64,000 nt of DNA from SLHU01 sp009929975 (GTDB taxonomy: Bacteria; Bacillota; Clostridia; Saccharofermentanales; UBA5734). Position numbers and translations under genes: made by a program. The notes beneath the pieces are model-generated. The model ran no database searches and was not told the DNA's origin. It was given only the letters and a program-made list of their open reading frames with translations. Where the stretch lies: the NCBI GenBank assembly GCA_040776905.1, contig JAXGZQ010000001.1, forward strand, positions 1,116,001 through 1,180,000. Direction: 5' to 3'. This document shows, piece after piece, positions 28,914-37,060 of the stretch (position 1 is the first letter of the stretch; every line of letters starts with the position of its first letter).

Positions 28914-28957
28914 AAATATTCCCGCTTCACCAATATTGGTGAAGCGGGAATATTTAT
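28914..28957. repeat. Long perfect palindrome, copy 1
   Basis: AAATATTCCCGCTTCACC pairs perfectly with GGTGAAGCGGGAATATTT around AATATT, which is itself a palindrome. The same palindrome recurs at about 42594-42637 in the duplicated segment. It lies between the response-regulator terminator and the receiver-like gene. It could be a bidirectional terminator, a protein-binding site or an RNA-stability element. Confidence 0.7.
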
Positions 28958-28978
28958 TTATGAATTTTTGCAGAAAAA

Positions 28979-29010
28979 AACCCCACAATCATAAATTGAC
29001 TGTGGGGGGC
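28979..29010 (-). terminator. Rho-independent terminator after the response-regulator 3' end, copy 1
   Basis: On the minus strand CCCCCCACAGT...TTGTGGGG forms a G+C-rich stem followed by a run of T (the A-run at 28973-28980 on the plus strand). It lies just past the stop at 29021. A second copy lies at 42656-42687. Confidence 0.7.
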
Positions 29011-29020
29011 AGTTTAATTC

Positions 29021-29268
29021 TTACTTTTCTGTATCGCTATCCTCCCGTGAGGTTTCATAAAATTCGGGTATCATATAGTTTTTATGGGATACTTCGGCGA
29101 TAAAGCGGCTGGGGGTGTCATATCCTGTTTTTACAAGAATGCTTTTTAGATGGGTTCTTACAGAGTCATATTTTATACCCAATATGTCTGCTGTATCTTT
29201 TTGGAAACGGCCGTTTACCAATTCACGCAGGACATCCAGTTCTCTTTTGTGAACTCCGTACTCTTGAC
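29021..29268 (-). pseudogene. Truncated NarL-type response regulator (only the DNA-binding end)
   Basis: About 83 codons matching the C-terminus of the intact regulator at 42736-43395: KRELDVLRELVNGRFQKDTA, the LuxR-type helix-turn-helix (ILGIKYDSVRTHLKSILVKT) and the same tail EFYETSREDSDTEK. The receiver domain and the linker are gone; the homology ends near 29268 where IS256-type transposase sequence begins on the other strand. If expressed it could only be a fused DNA-binding fragment. Confidence 0.85.
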
Positions 29269-29271
29269 AAA

Positions 29272-29740
29272 ACACATACAAGGATGTCAAGGTGTTTTCG
29301 GCTGATTTGAAGCCGATTTACAAGGCCGCGACTGAGGAATTGGCCTTGGCTGCGCTGGATGAGCTGGAGCCCAAATGGGGCGGCAAATATGCCCTTGGCG
29401 TCAAGAGCTGGCGGGTCAACTGGCCGGAGCGTTCCACTATGTTCAAATATCCGGCCGAAATCCGGACGCTGATTTACACCACCAACGCCATCGGGAATTT
29501 CAACCGCCAGCTGCGCAAAGTGACAAAGACCAAAAACACCTTCGTTTCCGACGACGCCCTGATGAAGATTCTCTATTTGGCAACGATAAATATCACCGAA
29601 AAATGGACGATGCCCATCCGTAACTGGGGCACAATTCTCGACCATCTCATAATTTTCTTTGGTGATCGGGTGCCCGTCACCCTTTAATTCAAATACCGTG
29701 ACTTCGGACTTTACACAGATTTTTACGCACTGTCGAACAC
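29272..29740 (+). mobile_element. 3' fragment of a different IS256-family element
   Basis: Codes for the last ~135 residues of an IS256-type transposase (YKDVKVFSADLKPIYKAATE ... LATINITEKWTMPIRNWG). It differs from the two IS256 types elsewhere in the window. The catalytic-Glu motif, normally TTNAIE, reads TTNAIGNFNRQLRK, so the Glu has become Gly. The right end carries a terminal-like GACTTTACACAGATTTTTAC near 29709. The left part is missing and abuts the truncated response-regulator gene, so insertion and later deletion probably removed the receiver domain. Confidence 0.8.
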
Positions 29741-29896
29741 AGCTTCGTTTATTGCAGCCGCTCAAACCCGATGTATCGCTTTATGGTTGAATAACTATTG
29801 ACGACACTATCGAGCTTTATTTTTTCGCCGACTTCGCCTGTGAACTAATCTGCCTCAGCCGCTGCCTCACCCCTTGTCACATCTGCACCTATTTTA

Positions 29897-30448
29897 TCAG
29901 GGACTCTCATGGGCATATCGCTTTGCCAGTTCTCGCATGAATTCCCAAAGTGATTCATCAATATCTTTTGGAATGACCTTTTTCTCATAGCTTCCATCCG
30001 ACCAATAGAGAGTGAGGTTTTGGGTGGTGGCATCTGCAATATGTATGCTTGGTGAGCTGGTCTGCTTTTTCAATTCCTCCAAGTTTTCCAGTCCTATCTC
30101 CTCCGCTAGCTCAAGAAAAGCATCCCACTCCTCCCGGGGCAGCGAACAGTCCTGAATATTGACCTCCTGGAAATCCTCACGATCGATGATGCACCAGGCA
30201 TCAAAAGAAATAGTTCCCGTATTAGGTTTGATCTTTAAAGAGAAATTATAGCAGGATGTCCTATCCATAGCATTTTGACTAAAATAGATCCGTTCCAGAG
30301 TGACGGATGGATCTCTGGTATTCTGTGTGCTGTCAATCGGATCTGGAACAGGTGAAACATCTGGTTCGAAAGAGGCACATCCTCCAAACAGCAAGCTCAA
30401 AATCCCTACGGTTATCACCACCAAAACGCTCCTTTTCATCACTGCCAT
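29897..30448 (-). CDS. Lipoprotein of unknown function
   Basis: About 183 residues from ATG 30448 (GGGGGATG upstream). Signal peptide KRSVLVVITVGILSLLFGGC with lipobox LFGGC, so it should be lipidated and exported. The mature part is about 155 residues with two Cys (TSCYNFSL, DAWCIID) and a C-terminal YWSDGSYEKKVIPKDIDESL. The layout resembles small exported proteins of the region that carry a single beta-rich domain. I do not recognise the family. It is the last gene of the minus-strand lipoprotein run, next to the IS256 fragment. Confidence 0.65.
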   Translation of the reverse strand: MAVMKRSVLVVITVGILSLLFGGCASFEPDVSPVPDPIDSTQNTRDPSVTLERIYFSQNAMDRTSCYNFSLKIKPNTGTISFDAWCIIDREDFQEVNIQDCSLPREEWDAFLELAEEIGLENLEELKKQTSSPSIHIADATTQNLTLYWSDGSYEKKVIPKDIDESLWEFMRELAKRYAHESP

Positions 30449-30480
30449 AACATCATCCCCCAATGTTACAATATAATTTT

Positions 30481-31667
30481 TTATCTCACCGACAAGTTTA
30501 TCCATTCATAATTAAATGCATCATATTCGTAAACTACAGATGAACTAACATTGACAGCATAGCGTGTTGTCTGCTCAAAACCGTCTGCTTGATTTATGCT
30601 TAAAACAACAAGATAACATTTTTCACCATTAATTGTTTTTATTTCCTCGGTGACCAAAACTTCTCTACAAAAATCGAAATATTCTCTGACTGCGTCAAGT
30701 TCATACATAATTTCAATATCATTGTAATCGTAGTCCGTATTTGTATCCTGAGAATCTACCTAGCAAAATCAAAGCCTACGATTTCGCCGTGCTCATTGGT
30801 TCTCACCAAATAAACATTATCTTGGTATATTTCATATTCCAGAACATCCATAATCCTGTCAGGAGCAATACTATAAAAAACGCTCTCCCGTATATCATTT
30901 TTAAAATTGGCCATCTGAGGGGGATACATCCGTGCATAATTATCATCTTGCGATGTCCACAACACATCATCTATCCAAAGTTTCTTTTCGTCATCGTCCA
31001 CTCCCCAACAAAATGCATAGAATTCTTTGTTTTTATAGGGATGTAGCTGAGATTCTTCCCCTGTCACTTTTTCAAACACTATATCATCGGCGAGATATAG
31101 ATTGTCTTCGGTTCCCAGCATATCAAAAATATTATTGCCATTTGAAGCCGGAAACAGCGACATAACACGCTTTCCATCGTAAATAGTTCTGTGTAGGAAA
31201 TAGAAATCGCCGCCGGGATAATCGCCGTCTAGTTCAAAACAAAGAAGGTCAGGTGCCTCGTTTGGGTCTGCATATATCCTATCAAATGCGATTTTGCCTT
31301 TATAATCCCCATTGTTTTCGTCTGTATAGGGATCATAAAAGGACAGTGTGGCATTTAAATCCTTGTCAATACGCATATTGCAAACAACATCGCTCAAGTA
31401 CCACATTTCAAAAACCCATTCACCTACAAGATACTCTCTTATTCCTTTTTCCGTATCTAAATCAAGTGTAATCGTCGGTGAAGTGCCAACATCCTGAGTT
31501 TTGGATGGAACTTTTGGAACAGATGGAGTACGTTCGGAAATTTTTTCAGAAGCACTTTCGAAGATGCTTTTGTCTATTATCTTATCTTTATCCTCAGCTT
31601 GTGGTATATTGCAACCGCTTAACATCGCAATACATATAAGTATTGAAAAAAGCCTTATATATTTCAT
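30481..31667 (-). pseudogene. Lipoprotein paralogue, broken by a frameshift near its 3' end
   Basis: The first frame (31667-30756, 303 residues) starts MKYIRLFSILICIAMLSGC with lipobox LSGC and reads LDTEKGIREYLVGEWVFEMW, GGDFYFLHRTIYDGKRVM and VRTNEHGEIVGFDFAR before a stop. A second frame (to 30481) continues with SQDTNTDYDYNDIEIMYELD and TRYAVNVSSSVVYEYDAFNY, which aligns with the end of the intact neighbour at 31748-32956. So the two genes are paralogues and this one has lost its frame near 30755. The truncated product might still be made and exported. Function unknown. Confidence 0.75.
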
Positions 31668-31710
31668 TAATTACACCTCGTTAGAAAATTATCTTTCTTG
31701 CTGGAATAAC

Positions 31711-31746
31711 CATTGCCTTAGACATCACAAGATGGTTATTAATATT
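31711..31746 (-). terminator. Hairpin between the two lipoprotein paralogues
   Basis: AATAACCAT (31711-31719) pairs with ATGGTTATT (31738-31746), overlapping the stop region of the upstream paralogue. The loop is long (18 bases), so it is a weak terminator candidate. Confidence 0.35.
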
Positions 31747-31747
31747 T

Positions 31748-32956
31748 CTACCCCATCTCCACCCGATCCCAGCTGTCGAAAATAACATCGTACTTGTAAA
31801 CTTGCCGCGTATCGATATTCACGGCATAGTGGATCTCCCGCACGAATTGATCTTCGTGATCAGTTCCCAAGGCGACACGATAGCACTGCGCACCGTCAAC
31901 AATTTCAGTTTCCCAATCGAACATGATCTCCATACCAAGGCCTAGATAATCATTGAGCTCTTTTGTGGCATAGATAATTTCAAAGATTTTCTGTTGAATA
32001 TCAAGAGCGGGATCATCGGGTGGGCTGGGATATTCGGCGAGTGTACAGCTTATGACACTACCCCGCTCATCAGTTTGTACCAAATAAACATAGCTATAAA
32101 TCAACTGATTGAAGTTCTTTGCAATATTCGGACTAACGCTATAGAGAACACTCTCTTTTATCTCGTTTTCGTAATCGGTCATCGCACCGGGATAAAGTGG
32201 TGTATAGTCCTGTGTCGGAATCCACACCACATCATCTAGCCAAAAGCTTTTTGCATCATCTGTCCTTCCCCAATAAACCGCATGAAATTCGTCATTTTTG
32301 CGGGGAGCCCGCGCAGACGCTTCCCCAGTTACTTTTTCAAAGTCTATTTCCTTTGGAGGGAACGAATAACGATAATTACCTTCGGCGATTAAAATCTCAA
32401 AAACAGTGCCATAAAGCGAAGAAAACAAAGCCATAACGCGCCTGCCGTCATAAATCGTTCTGTGTAAAAAGAATGCATCGATTCCGGAAATAGGCGAGTT
32501 TTCAAGCTCGATAAGAATAAGATCGGGCGTTTCACCGGGTTGTGCATATGCCCTGCCAAGCTTAATTTTCCCCTTGTAAACCTCATATAATTCATCTGTA
32601 TAAACGTTGCTGAAGGATAAATCAACACCCAAATCAGCGTCGATGATCATACGGCATGCGATTTCGCTTACGTCAAGGTTCGCGATTACCCATTCGCCTA
32701 ACAAATACTCCCTTATGCCTTCCTCTGAATCTAAATCAGGTGGAGCCACCGATGTGGTGACGATATCTTGAGTTTTGGATGGAGTTTTAGGAACAGGTGG
32801 AGTGCGTTCGGAAGCCTTTTCAGAAGCCTTTTCAAAAGCACTTTCGAAGACGCTTTTATCTATTGTCTGATCTTTATTCTCAGCTTGTGGTATATTGCAA
32901 CCACTTAACATCGCCGCACAAAGCAGCAGTGAAAGAAGTCTTGTATATTTCATCAT
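31748..32956 (-). CDS. Lipoprotein of unknown function (intact paralogue)
   Basis: About 402 residues from ATG 32956 (GGGGGT upstream). Signal peptide MKYTRLLSLLLCAAMLSGC with lipobox. A Lys/Glu/Ser/Pro-rich linker (FEKASEKASERTPPVPKTPS) leads to a domain with LDSEEGIREYLLGEWVIANL and FFLHRTIYDGRRVMALF, then LSEYRY-type segments and a C-terminal part CYRVALGTDHEDQFVREIHY. 'GEW' and the beta-strand pattern recall the small lipocalin-like 'TxGTW' domains of other proteins in this cluster. The neighbouring 30481-31667 gene is a frameshifted duplicate. Exported and membrane-anchored. Confidence 0.75.
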   Translation of the reverse strand: MMKYTRLLSLLLCAAMLSGCNIPQAENKDQTIDKSVFESAFEKASEKASERTPPVPKTPSKTQDIVTTSVAPPDLDSEEGIREYLLGEWVIANLDVSEIACRMIIDADLGVDLSFSNVYTDELYEVYKGKIKLGRAYAQPGETPDLILIELENSPISGIDAFFLHRTIYDGRRVMALFSSLYGTVFEILIAEGNYRYSFPPKEIDFEKVTGEASARAPRKNDEFHAVYWGRTDDAKSFWLDDVVWIPTQDYTPLYPGAMTDYENEIKESVLYSVSPNIAKNFNQLIYSYVYLVQTDERGSVISCTLAEYPSPPDDPALDIQQKIFEIIYATKELNDYLGLGMEIMFDWETEIVDGAQCYRVALGTDHEDQFVREIHYAVNIDTRQVYKYDVIFDSWDRVEMG

Positions 32957-32982
32957 TTGCACCCCCAGTGATTTCTTTCGCC

Positions 32983-33023
32983 AAAACCGCTGCACCTCCG
33001 CTTGTTTGAAGTGCAGCGGTTTT
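32983..33023 (-). terminator. Hairpin between the DUF4428 gene and the lipoprotein gene
   Basis: AAAACCGCTGCAC (32983-32995) pairs over 13 bases with GTGCAGCGGTTTT (33011-33023), with T-runs at both outer ends. It lies 79 bases past the DUF4428 stop and 27 bases before the lipoprotein start, so it should separate two transcripts or attenuate the second. Confidence 0.7.
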
Positions 33024-33101
33024 TCAGTAGCTTCGACAAGATAACAGAATTACCTGCCTGTTTCTGGTTTATTGGTTTAGCCTTATGCGACGATTGTCCG
33101 T

Positions 33102-33821
33102 CTACGATACTGCGCCGCCGCAAAACTCACACCGGCCGTTTGTATCCGGGGTTGTGGTCGCACTGCAGTTTGGGCATATTTGAGCGATCTTCGGCGCATT
33201 AGCGGCGGCAACACTTTGCCGCACCTCTTGCCGCACCTGTGTAAGGATCTGCCTTATCTCGTCTGCCTGACGCTTGGTTTCACGGTATTCCACCGAGCCC
33301 TGCTTATCAATACGGTTATTGTTGACTTTAAACTTAATCTCATTAAACCAAGGGGAGTTGACATTAATCGTGATATAAAAATCATAATCGATGTCATATC
33401 TAGGTGGGCTGAAGCTTACGTCCTTGCCCTCGTTATCCTTGTGTTTAAGTTCGGTTTTGCTTTCGCGGATTTCCGTTTGGCAGCTGGTTACTTGGGAAAA
33501 CCCGATTACATCAGGGTTTTCATTTTGCCAACGGCTTGAGGAAGTGACGATGAATTTCCCGGCGTCTTCATCTAGGATTACTTTTGTTCCGTTGCCAATG
33601 CTGTGTGTGGCATGAAAAGTCGCAACGGCTTCTTTATTCTTCTCACGGTATGCCAGATGTTCCCTTATTTCTGCAAGGCTTGTTTTTCGTCGATCGGTAG
33701 AATACGGCGAAAGCAGCCCGGCACAATTTTTGCACATGTTGCCGTCATCCAGTTTCCGATTACCGAGAAGACCAATTTTATCCCCGCAAATATCACAATA
33801 TTTTTTACCAAAAAGTGCCAT
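33102..33821 (-). CDS. DUF4428-type protein with N- and C-terminal zinc ribbons
   Basis: 239 residues. The N-terminus YCDICGDKIGLLGNRKLDDG followed by MCKNC is the DUF4428 zinc-finger pattern. A central beta-rich domain (GTKVILDEDAGKFIVTSSSR; DIDYDFYITINVNSPWFNEI) and a helical segment lead to a second zinc ribbon, CPNC...CEFCGG, at the very end. No signal or membrane segment. Two terminal ribbons around a core match the many zinc-ribbon proteins in this cluster. The ATG at 33821 is followed by MALFGKKYC. Function unknown; cytoplasmic. Confidence 0.8.
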   Translation of the reverse strand: MALFGKKYCDICGDKIGLLGNRKLDDGNMCKNCAGLLSPYSTDRRKTSLAEIREHLAYREKNKEAVATFHATHSIGNGTKVILDEDAGKFIVTSSSRWQNENPDVIGFSQVTSCQTEIRESKTELKHKDNEGKDVSFSPPRYDIDYDFYITINVNSPWFNEIKFKVNNNRIDKQGSVEYRETKRQADEIRQILTQVRQEVRQSVAAANAPKIAQICPNCSATTTPDTNGRCEFCGGAVS

Positions 33822-33838
33822 GGTTTAACTACCTCCCA

Positions 33839-34174
33839 TTACTTTTTCAACTCGTAGCTTGGACTATATCCACTGCCAATCATGTTGAGGTTGTTTCCAT
33901 CGATTACAAACTCATAGATCAACTCATCATCCCATGTGTCGAGCTTGATGGTTGCTGTGCTTCCTTCAACTGTATATTCACCCTTCATGTCTCCCATATG
34001 GGGATTGTTGAGTGTACAGCCGCCCTTGCCATCGAATGTCCAAACGACCTCTACATCGTCATCATTCGTGCCCGTCCACTTTCCCTTGAGCACGTCTCCA
34101 CCACCGCAGGCCACCAGTGAAACTAGCATTGTGCACAAAAGTGCCATAGCAATCATTTTTTTAAACAGTTTCAT
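33839..34174 (-). CDS. Small lipoprotein, DUF5640-like
   Basis: 111 residues. Signal peptide KLFKKMIAMALLCTMLVSLV with lipobox LVAC, then one small beta-barrel-type domain: LKGKWTGTNDDDVEVVWTFD, KGEYTVEGSTATIKL, NLNMIGSGY. The 'G.W....' opening and strand spacing resemble the lipocalin-like DUF5640 family. Between the SPFH gene (upstream) and the DUF4428 gene, with small gaps on one strand, so it is probably in their operon. Confidence 0.75.
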   Translation of the reverse strand: MKLFKKMIAMALLCTMLVSLVACGGGDVLKGKWTGTNDDDVEVVWTFDGKGGCTLNNPHMGDMKGEYTVEGSTATIKLDTWDDELIYEFVIDGNNLNMIGSGYSPSYELKK

Positions 34175-34193
34175 TTTTTCTTCCTCCTAAAAT

Positions 34194-35525
34194 TTATATT
34201 AAATCGCCGTTGTCAAAGGGGTCGCCACATTCCGGGCAAAACTTTGGTGGGTTCGCCTTGTCAGTGGGTTCCCAGCCGCATTTGTCGCATTTGTATTGCG
34301 GAACACCTGCAGGTTTTCTCTTACCACACTCAGCACAGAATTTGCCTTTGTTTACAGCACCACAAGAACAACTCCAACCGTTCGTCTCTGGTTGAGGTTT
34401 TCCACATTCGTTACAAAACTTTCCTGTGTTCCCATTGTTCCCGCACGAGCACTGCCAACCGGCAGCGACCGGAGCCGGAGCAGGTTGCACCTGCTGTGGC
34501 GCCTGTTGTTGCTGTCCGCCCATCTGATACAGATTTTGCGCGTTCATTCCGCCCGATCCGCCCGCCATATTCATTCCCATGAAAGCCATGGCAGGCCCTG
34601 CGCTCTCGTTTGATGCGGCACTTTGCATGGCCGATGCCTGCGCACCCACCAAATGGGCTGCCGCCATCGTAGGATCGCGGAATGCAGCGTTGCGTTGCAG
34701 TTCCTTAATCATTTGCTCGTCTTCCTCGCTCGCCTTTACCGAGGACACGCCAAATGATACAATTTCCAGGCCCCGCAAGTTGCTCCATTTTCCAGAAAGC
34801 ACCTCATTGAGGGCATCGGCAAGTTCCACAGTGTGACCCGGTAATGCGGAATAGCGAATGCCCATCTCGCTGATTTTTGCAAAAGCCGGTTGTAGCGCCG
34901 TCATAAGTTCACTTTTGAGCTGTCCATCGATGGTGTTGCGCGTATATGTATCCGCAACATTGCCGCAGACATTTGAATAAAAGAGAATTGGATTCATAAT
35001 TCGGTAGCTGTATTCGCCAAAGCAACGAATTGATATATCGATGTCCAATCCGATATTCCTGTCTACCACACGAAAAGGCACGGGGCTTGGTGTTCCGTAC
35101 TTATTGCCTATTAATTCCTTAGTGTTAAAATAGTAGACGCGTGTGTCTTTGCCGGGACTACCGCCAAACTTAAAACGCTCCCAAACACTTTGCAGAGAAG
35201 CCGTCGCATTTCCGGCTAGATCGCCTCCGGCAAACAGTGATGGTTCGCCCCCCGCATCAAAGGTATATTCACCCGGCTCAGCGCAAAGATCAAGCACTTT
35301 GCCCTGCTCTACAATAATCATGCACTGTCCATTTGCAACAGCGATTCCTGAGCCGGTTGTGATGATGTTTTCCTCACCTTTTGTATTGGATGACCGCCCC
35401 GAAACGCGTTTCTGCCCCTTGGTGACCATGACGTTTTCCGTCAGTGATTCACAATAAAAATACTCCTTCCATTGGTCGGCCAAAACGCCTCCTGCAGCGC
35501 CCATTACAGCTTTAATTAGACCCAT
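34194..35525 (-). CDS. SPFH-domain protein with C-terminal zinc ribbons (YdjI-like)
   Basis: 443 residues. The N-terminal two thirds match the SPFH 'virion core protein' type: MGLIKAVMGAAGGVLADQWK, EYFYCESL, TGSGIAVANGQCMIIVEQG and LRGLEIVSFGVSSVKASEED. After a Gln/Pro/Ala linker come three zinc ribbons: CSCGNNGNTGKFCNECG, CSCGAVNKGKFCAECG and CDKCGWEPTD...CPECG. Bacillus YdjI, encoded beside pspA, ydjG and ydjH, has this layout and recruits PspA to the membrane in envelope stress. YdjG- and YdjH-like genes occur upstream here (37061-38961), but no pspA. No membrane segment is obvious; SPFH proteins oligomerise at membranes. Confidence 0.88.
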   Translation of the reverse strand: MGLIKAVMGAAGGVLADQWKEYFYCESLTENVMVTKGQKRVSGRSSNTKGEENIITTGSGIAVANGQCMIIVEQGKVLDLCAEPGEYTFDAGGEPSLFAGGDLAGNATASLQSVWERFKFGGSPGKDTRVYYFNTKELIGNKYGTPSPVPFRVVDRNIGLDIDISIRCFGEYSYRIMNPILFYSNVCGNVADTYTRNTIDGQLKSELMTALQPAFAKISEMGIRYSALPGHTVELADALNEVLSGKWSNLRGLEIVSFGVSSVKASEEDEQMIKELQRNAAFRDPTMAAAHLVGAQASAMQSAASNESAGPAMAFMGMNMAGGSGGMNAQNLYQMGGQQQQAPQQVQPAPAPVAAGWQCSCGNNGNTGKFCNECGKPQPETNGWSCSCGAVNKGKFCAECGKRKPAGVPQYKCDKCGWEPTDKANPPKFCPECGDPFDNGDLI

Positions 35526-35814
35526 AATTGTGTTCTCCTCTCAACATTTCATATTTGCCGTTGCTTGGATACATGGACATCAGTTTTGATATAAGATATT
35601 CGATTGTCACATCATAGAAAACAAAATCATCAATTCGTTTCTTGCGTTTTGCCTCAACAACCCTTGTAAGGCTGTTTTCGTCTTGTTCCGGACACATAAG
35701 TAGCAACATGCACTTAGGCGCATGAATAATCTGAGCATCGGGATTATCCTGCAATCTTCCCACTAAGCTTTGAGCAATGGGTTTGCGGCGCATAACCAGC
35801 ACAATCGTCTGCAT
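35512..35814 (-). CDS. Pseudo-receiver-like protein, third member
   Basis: About 100 residues from the ATG at 35814, chosen because GAGGG lies just before it. TIVLVMRRKPIAQSLVGRLQ and RIDDFVFYDVTIEYLISKLM align with the matching parts of the two 126-residue proteins (IIVSIPNALLAGG; RLIDAFVYGTVSGEYVTALI). The phospho-acceptor position is not acidic: APKCMLLLMCPEQ. Its last 14 bases overlap the start of the SPFH gene, indicating translational coupling and perhaps a direct partner role. Confidence 0.6.
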   Translation of the reverse strand: MQTIVLVMRRKPIAQSLVGRLQDNPDAQIIHAPKCMLLLMCPEQDENSLTRVVEAKRKKRIDDFVFYDVTIEYLISKLMSMYPSNGKYEMLRGEHNYGSN

Positions 35815-35837
35815 ATTTTCCCTCATTTCCATTTAGA

Positions 35838-36009
35838 TTACCTTATACCATTTTTCATCTGCGCGTCTGTAATATTACCCTGCGGATACCTCTGCTGCTG
35901 ATATCCCTGCTGTGGCTGCTGATATCCCTGCTGTGGGAACCGGTGTACCGCAGCCTCCGCAGAACTTTTCGTTACCCAGTTGTGTTCCGCAATTTTGACA
36001 ATTTGCCAT
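35838..36009 (-). pseudogene. Small zinc-ribbon protein with QQGY tail, probably frameshifted
   Basis: ATG 36009 gives MANCQNCGTQLGNEKFCGGC, a zinc ribbon like that at the start of the 40488-42044 protein, then runs into a poor frame that stops at 35875 (44 codons). In the next frame the sequence reads YQQPQQGYQQQRYPQ and ITDAQMKNGIR to a stop at 35838, which looks like the true tail. One inserted or lost base after GTPVP explains this. Too short to be sure. Confidence 0.55.
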
Positions 36010-36049
36010 GATAAATCCTCCCATCGTACTGAATGAATTTTATGATCTG

Positions 36050-37048
36050 TTAATCGGTATTGCGATTAAAAATAATGGCATCTTCATATCCGTTATAGAG
36101 GCTGTCACCCTCCATATGGCTCAGCATAATACCGCCATCGGCCATATCCTCAATATTGTATACTGTGTAAAAAGACTCATCTGTTTCGAAATTCGTCATA
36201 TTAAGTTCCAACTCACCATCTTTAAAGGTGTGCTTGCCCCACATGATAAGGGATTCAAAGCTATCTCCATCACTGCGGGTCCAGGCGTAACTCACCTGCC
36301 CGCCCGGAAAGAACTCCAATCTCAGTTCTACGCTCTGAGAATCTTTTCCTTTTATAATCGCGCTCCATCCCGACCACTCAGAGAACATTCCATTATCCTC
36401 GCGGATAGAAATATCTATAACCCCACCGATGTCGGGAAGCATCACCCCGCCGCCCATCATATCGATAAACGGATAGAATATCACCTCTTGCCTTTTATGT
36501 TTGATGGTGATCATGGTACTTGGTTCATCACCTAAGTTGCAGCGGAGTACAAACGGCTCGCCGCCGCTTTTATAAAGGGTGTCGCCGATTATTTCTTTAT
36601 AGTTGTCATCCCAATCGATACTTATGGCCTGCACCGTCACGGTACTATCCGGATGGCGAGGAACAATTAAGTAAACCTCGTTGCCCTCGCTATATATATA
36701 ATGATCAAGCATGATGTTCCTTGCATTCTCATGTTCGGCAGCAAGAGAAAGGATATCCTCGCCGTAACCTAAAAACGCGGCAGCACATAAGGCATCATCC
36801 GGCCACTCGATGCCTTTAGCATTTTCCATGGTAGGTGTTTTATCGTCAGCCGAGGAAGCTGTTTTTTTCTCTGGGGTGGCCGGCCCGCCCTTTGATTCGG
36901 ACTGTGTTTTGGATGTCGGGTCTTTCAGTAGACTGGTCAGCTTATCCGCTACACCAGTATCCTTATTACCGCAGCTGCATAGGCAGAGGCAGAGGCAGAG
37001 GCAGAGGAGTAGTCCCAGAAATATGCTGCACTTATTTATAATCTTCAT
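36050..37048 (-). CDS. Lipoprotein with a CLCLCLC signal peptide
   Basis: 332 residues behind GGGGGAG. The signal peptide is LGLLLCLCLCLCLCSCGNKD: a Leu-Cys tract with the lipobox cysteine probably in SC. A Ser/Lys/Thr linker follows, then a beta-rich domain (ALCAAAFLGYGEDILSLAAE; VMLPDIGGVIDISIREDNG; GKHTFKDGELELNMTNF). The domain repeats the 'WSGWSAIIKGKD' pattern of small exported lipocalin-like folds. It is 13 bases upstream... of nothing but follows the TPM gene by 12 bases on the same strand, so both are in one operon. Function unknown. Confidence 0.75.
   Translation of the reverse strand: MKIINKCSIFLGLLLCLCLCLCLCSCGNKDTGVADKLTSLLKDPTSKTQSESKGGPATPEKKTASSADDKTPTMENAKGIEWPDDALCAAAFLGYGEDILSLAAEHENARNIMLDHYIYSEGNEVYLIVPRHPDSTVTVQAISIDWDDNYKEIIGDTLYKSGGEPFVLRCNLGDEPSTMITIKHKRQEVIFYPFIDMMGGGVMLPDIGGVIDISIREDNGMFSEWSGWSAIIKGKDSQSVELRLEFFPGGQVSYAWTRSDGDSFESLIMWGKHTFKDGELELNMTNFETDESFYTVYNIEDMADGGIMLSHMEGDSLYNGYEDAIIFNRNTD
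36979..37011 (-). repeat. Hexanucleotide tract in a lipoprotein signal peptide
   Basis: About five tandem copies of GGCAGA on the plus strand code for alternating Leu and Cys inside the hydrophobic core of the signal peptide at 36050-37048. Each copy change adds or removes two residues and keeps the frame. Confidence 0.8.
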
Positions 37049-37060
37049 TTTATTCTCCCC

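Larger units (their letters stand above)
28371..29270 (-). repeat. Left copy of a ~0.9 kb direct duplication
   Basis: Nearly the same sequence recurs at 42050-42985 in the same orientation. The unit holds the leader of the downstream gene, a 126-residue receiver-like gene, a palindrome, a terminator hairpin and the 3' end of a NarL-type response regulator. Differences are scattered single bases and a ~36-base insertion in the right copy. This copy stops where an IS256-type fragment begins. Confidence 0.88.

Noticed and set aside
29021..29268. Stand-alone LuxR-type regulator
   Set aside because: It is the cut-off 3' end of a duplicated response-regulator gene, with no receiver and no start of its own.
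29223..29765. 180-residue minus-strand open frame across the IS256 fragment
   Set aside because: The plus strand carries a clear transposase C-terminus; this frame spans the junction and has no family features.
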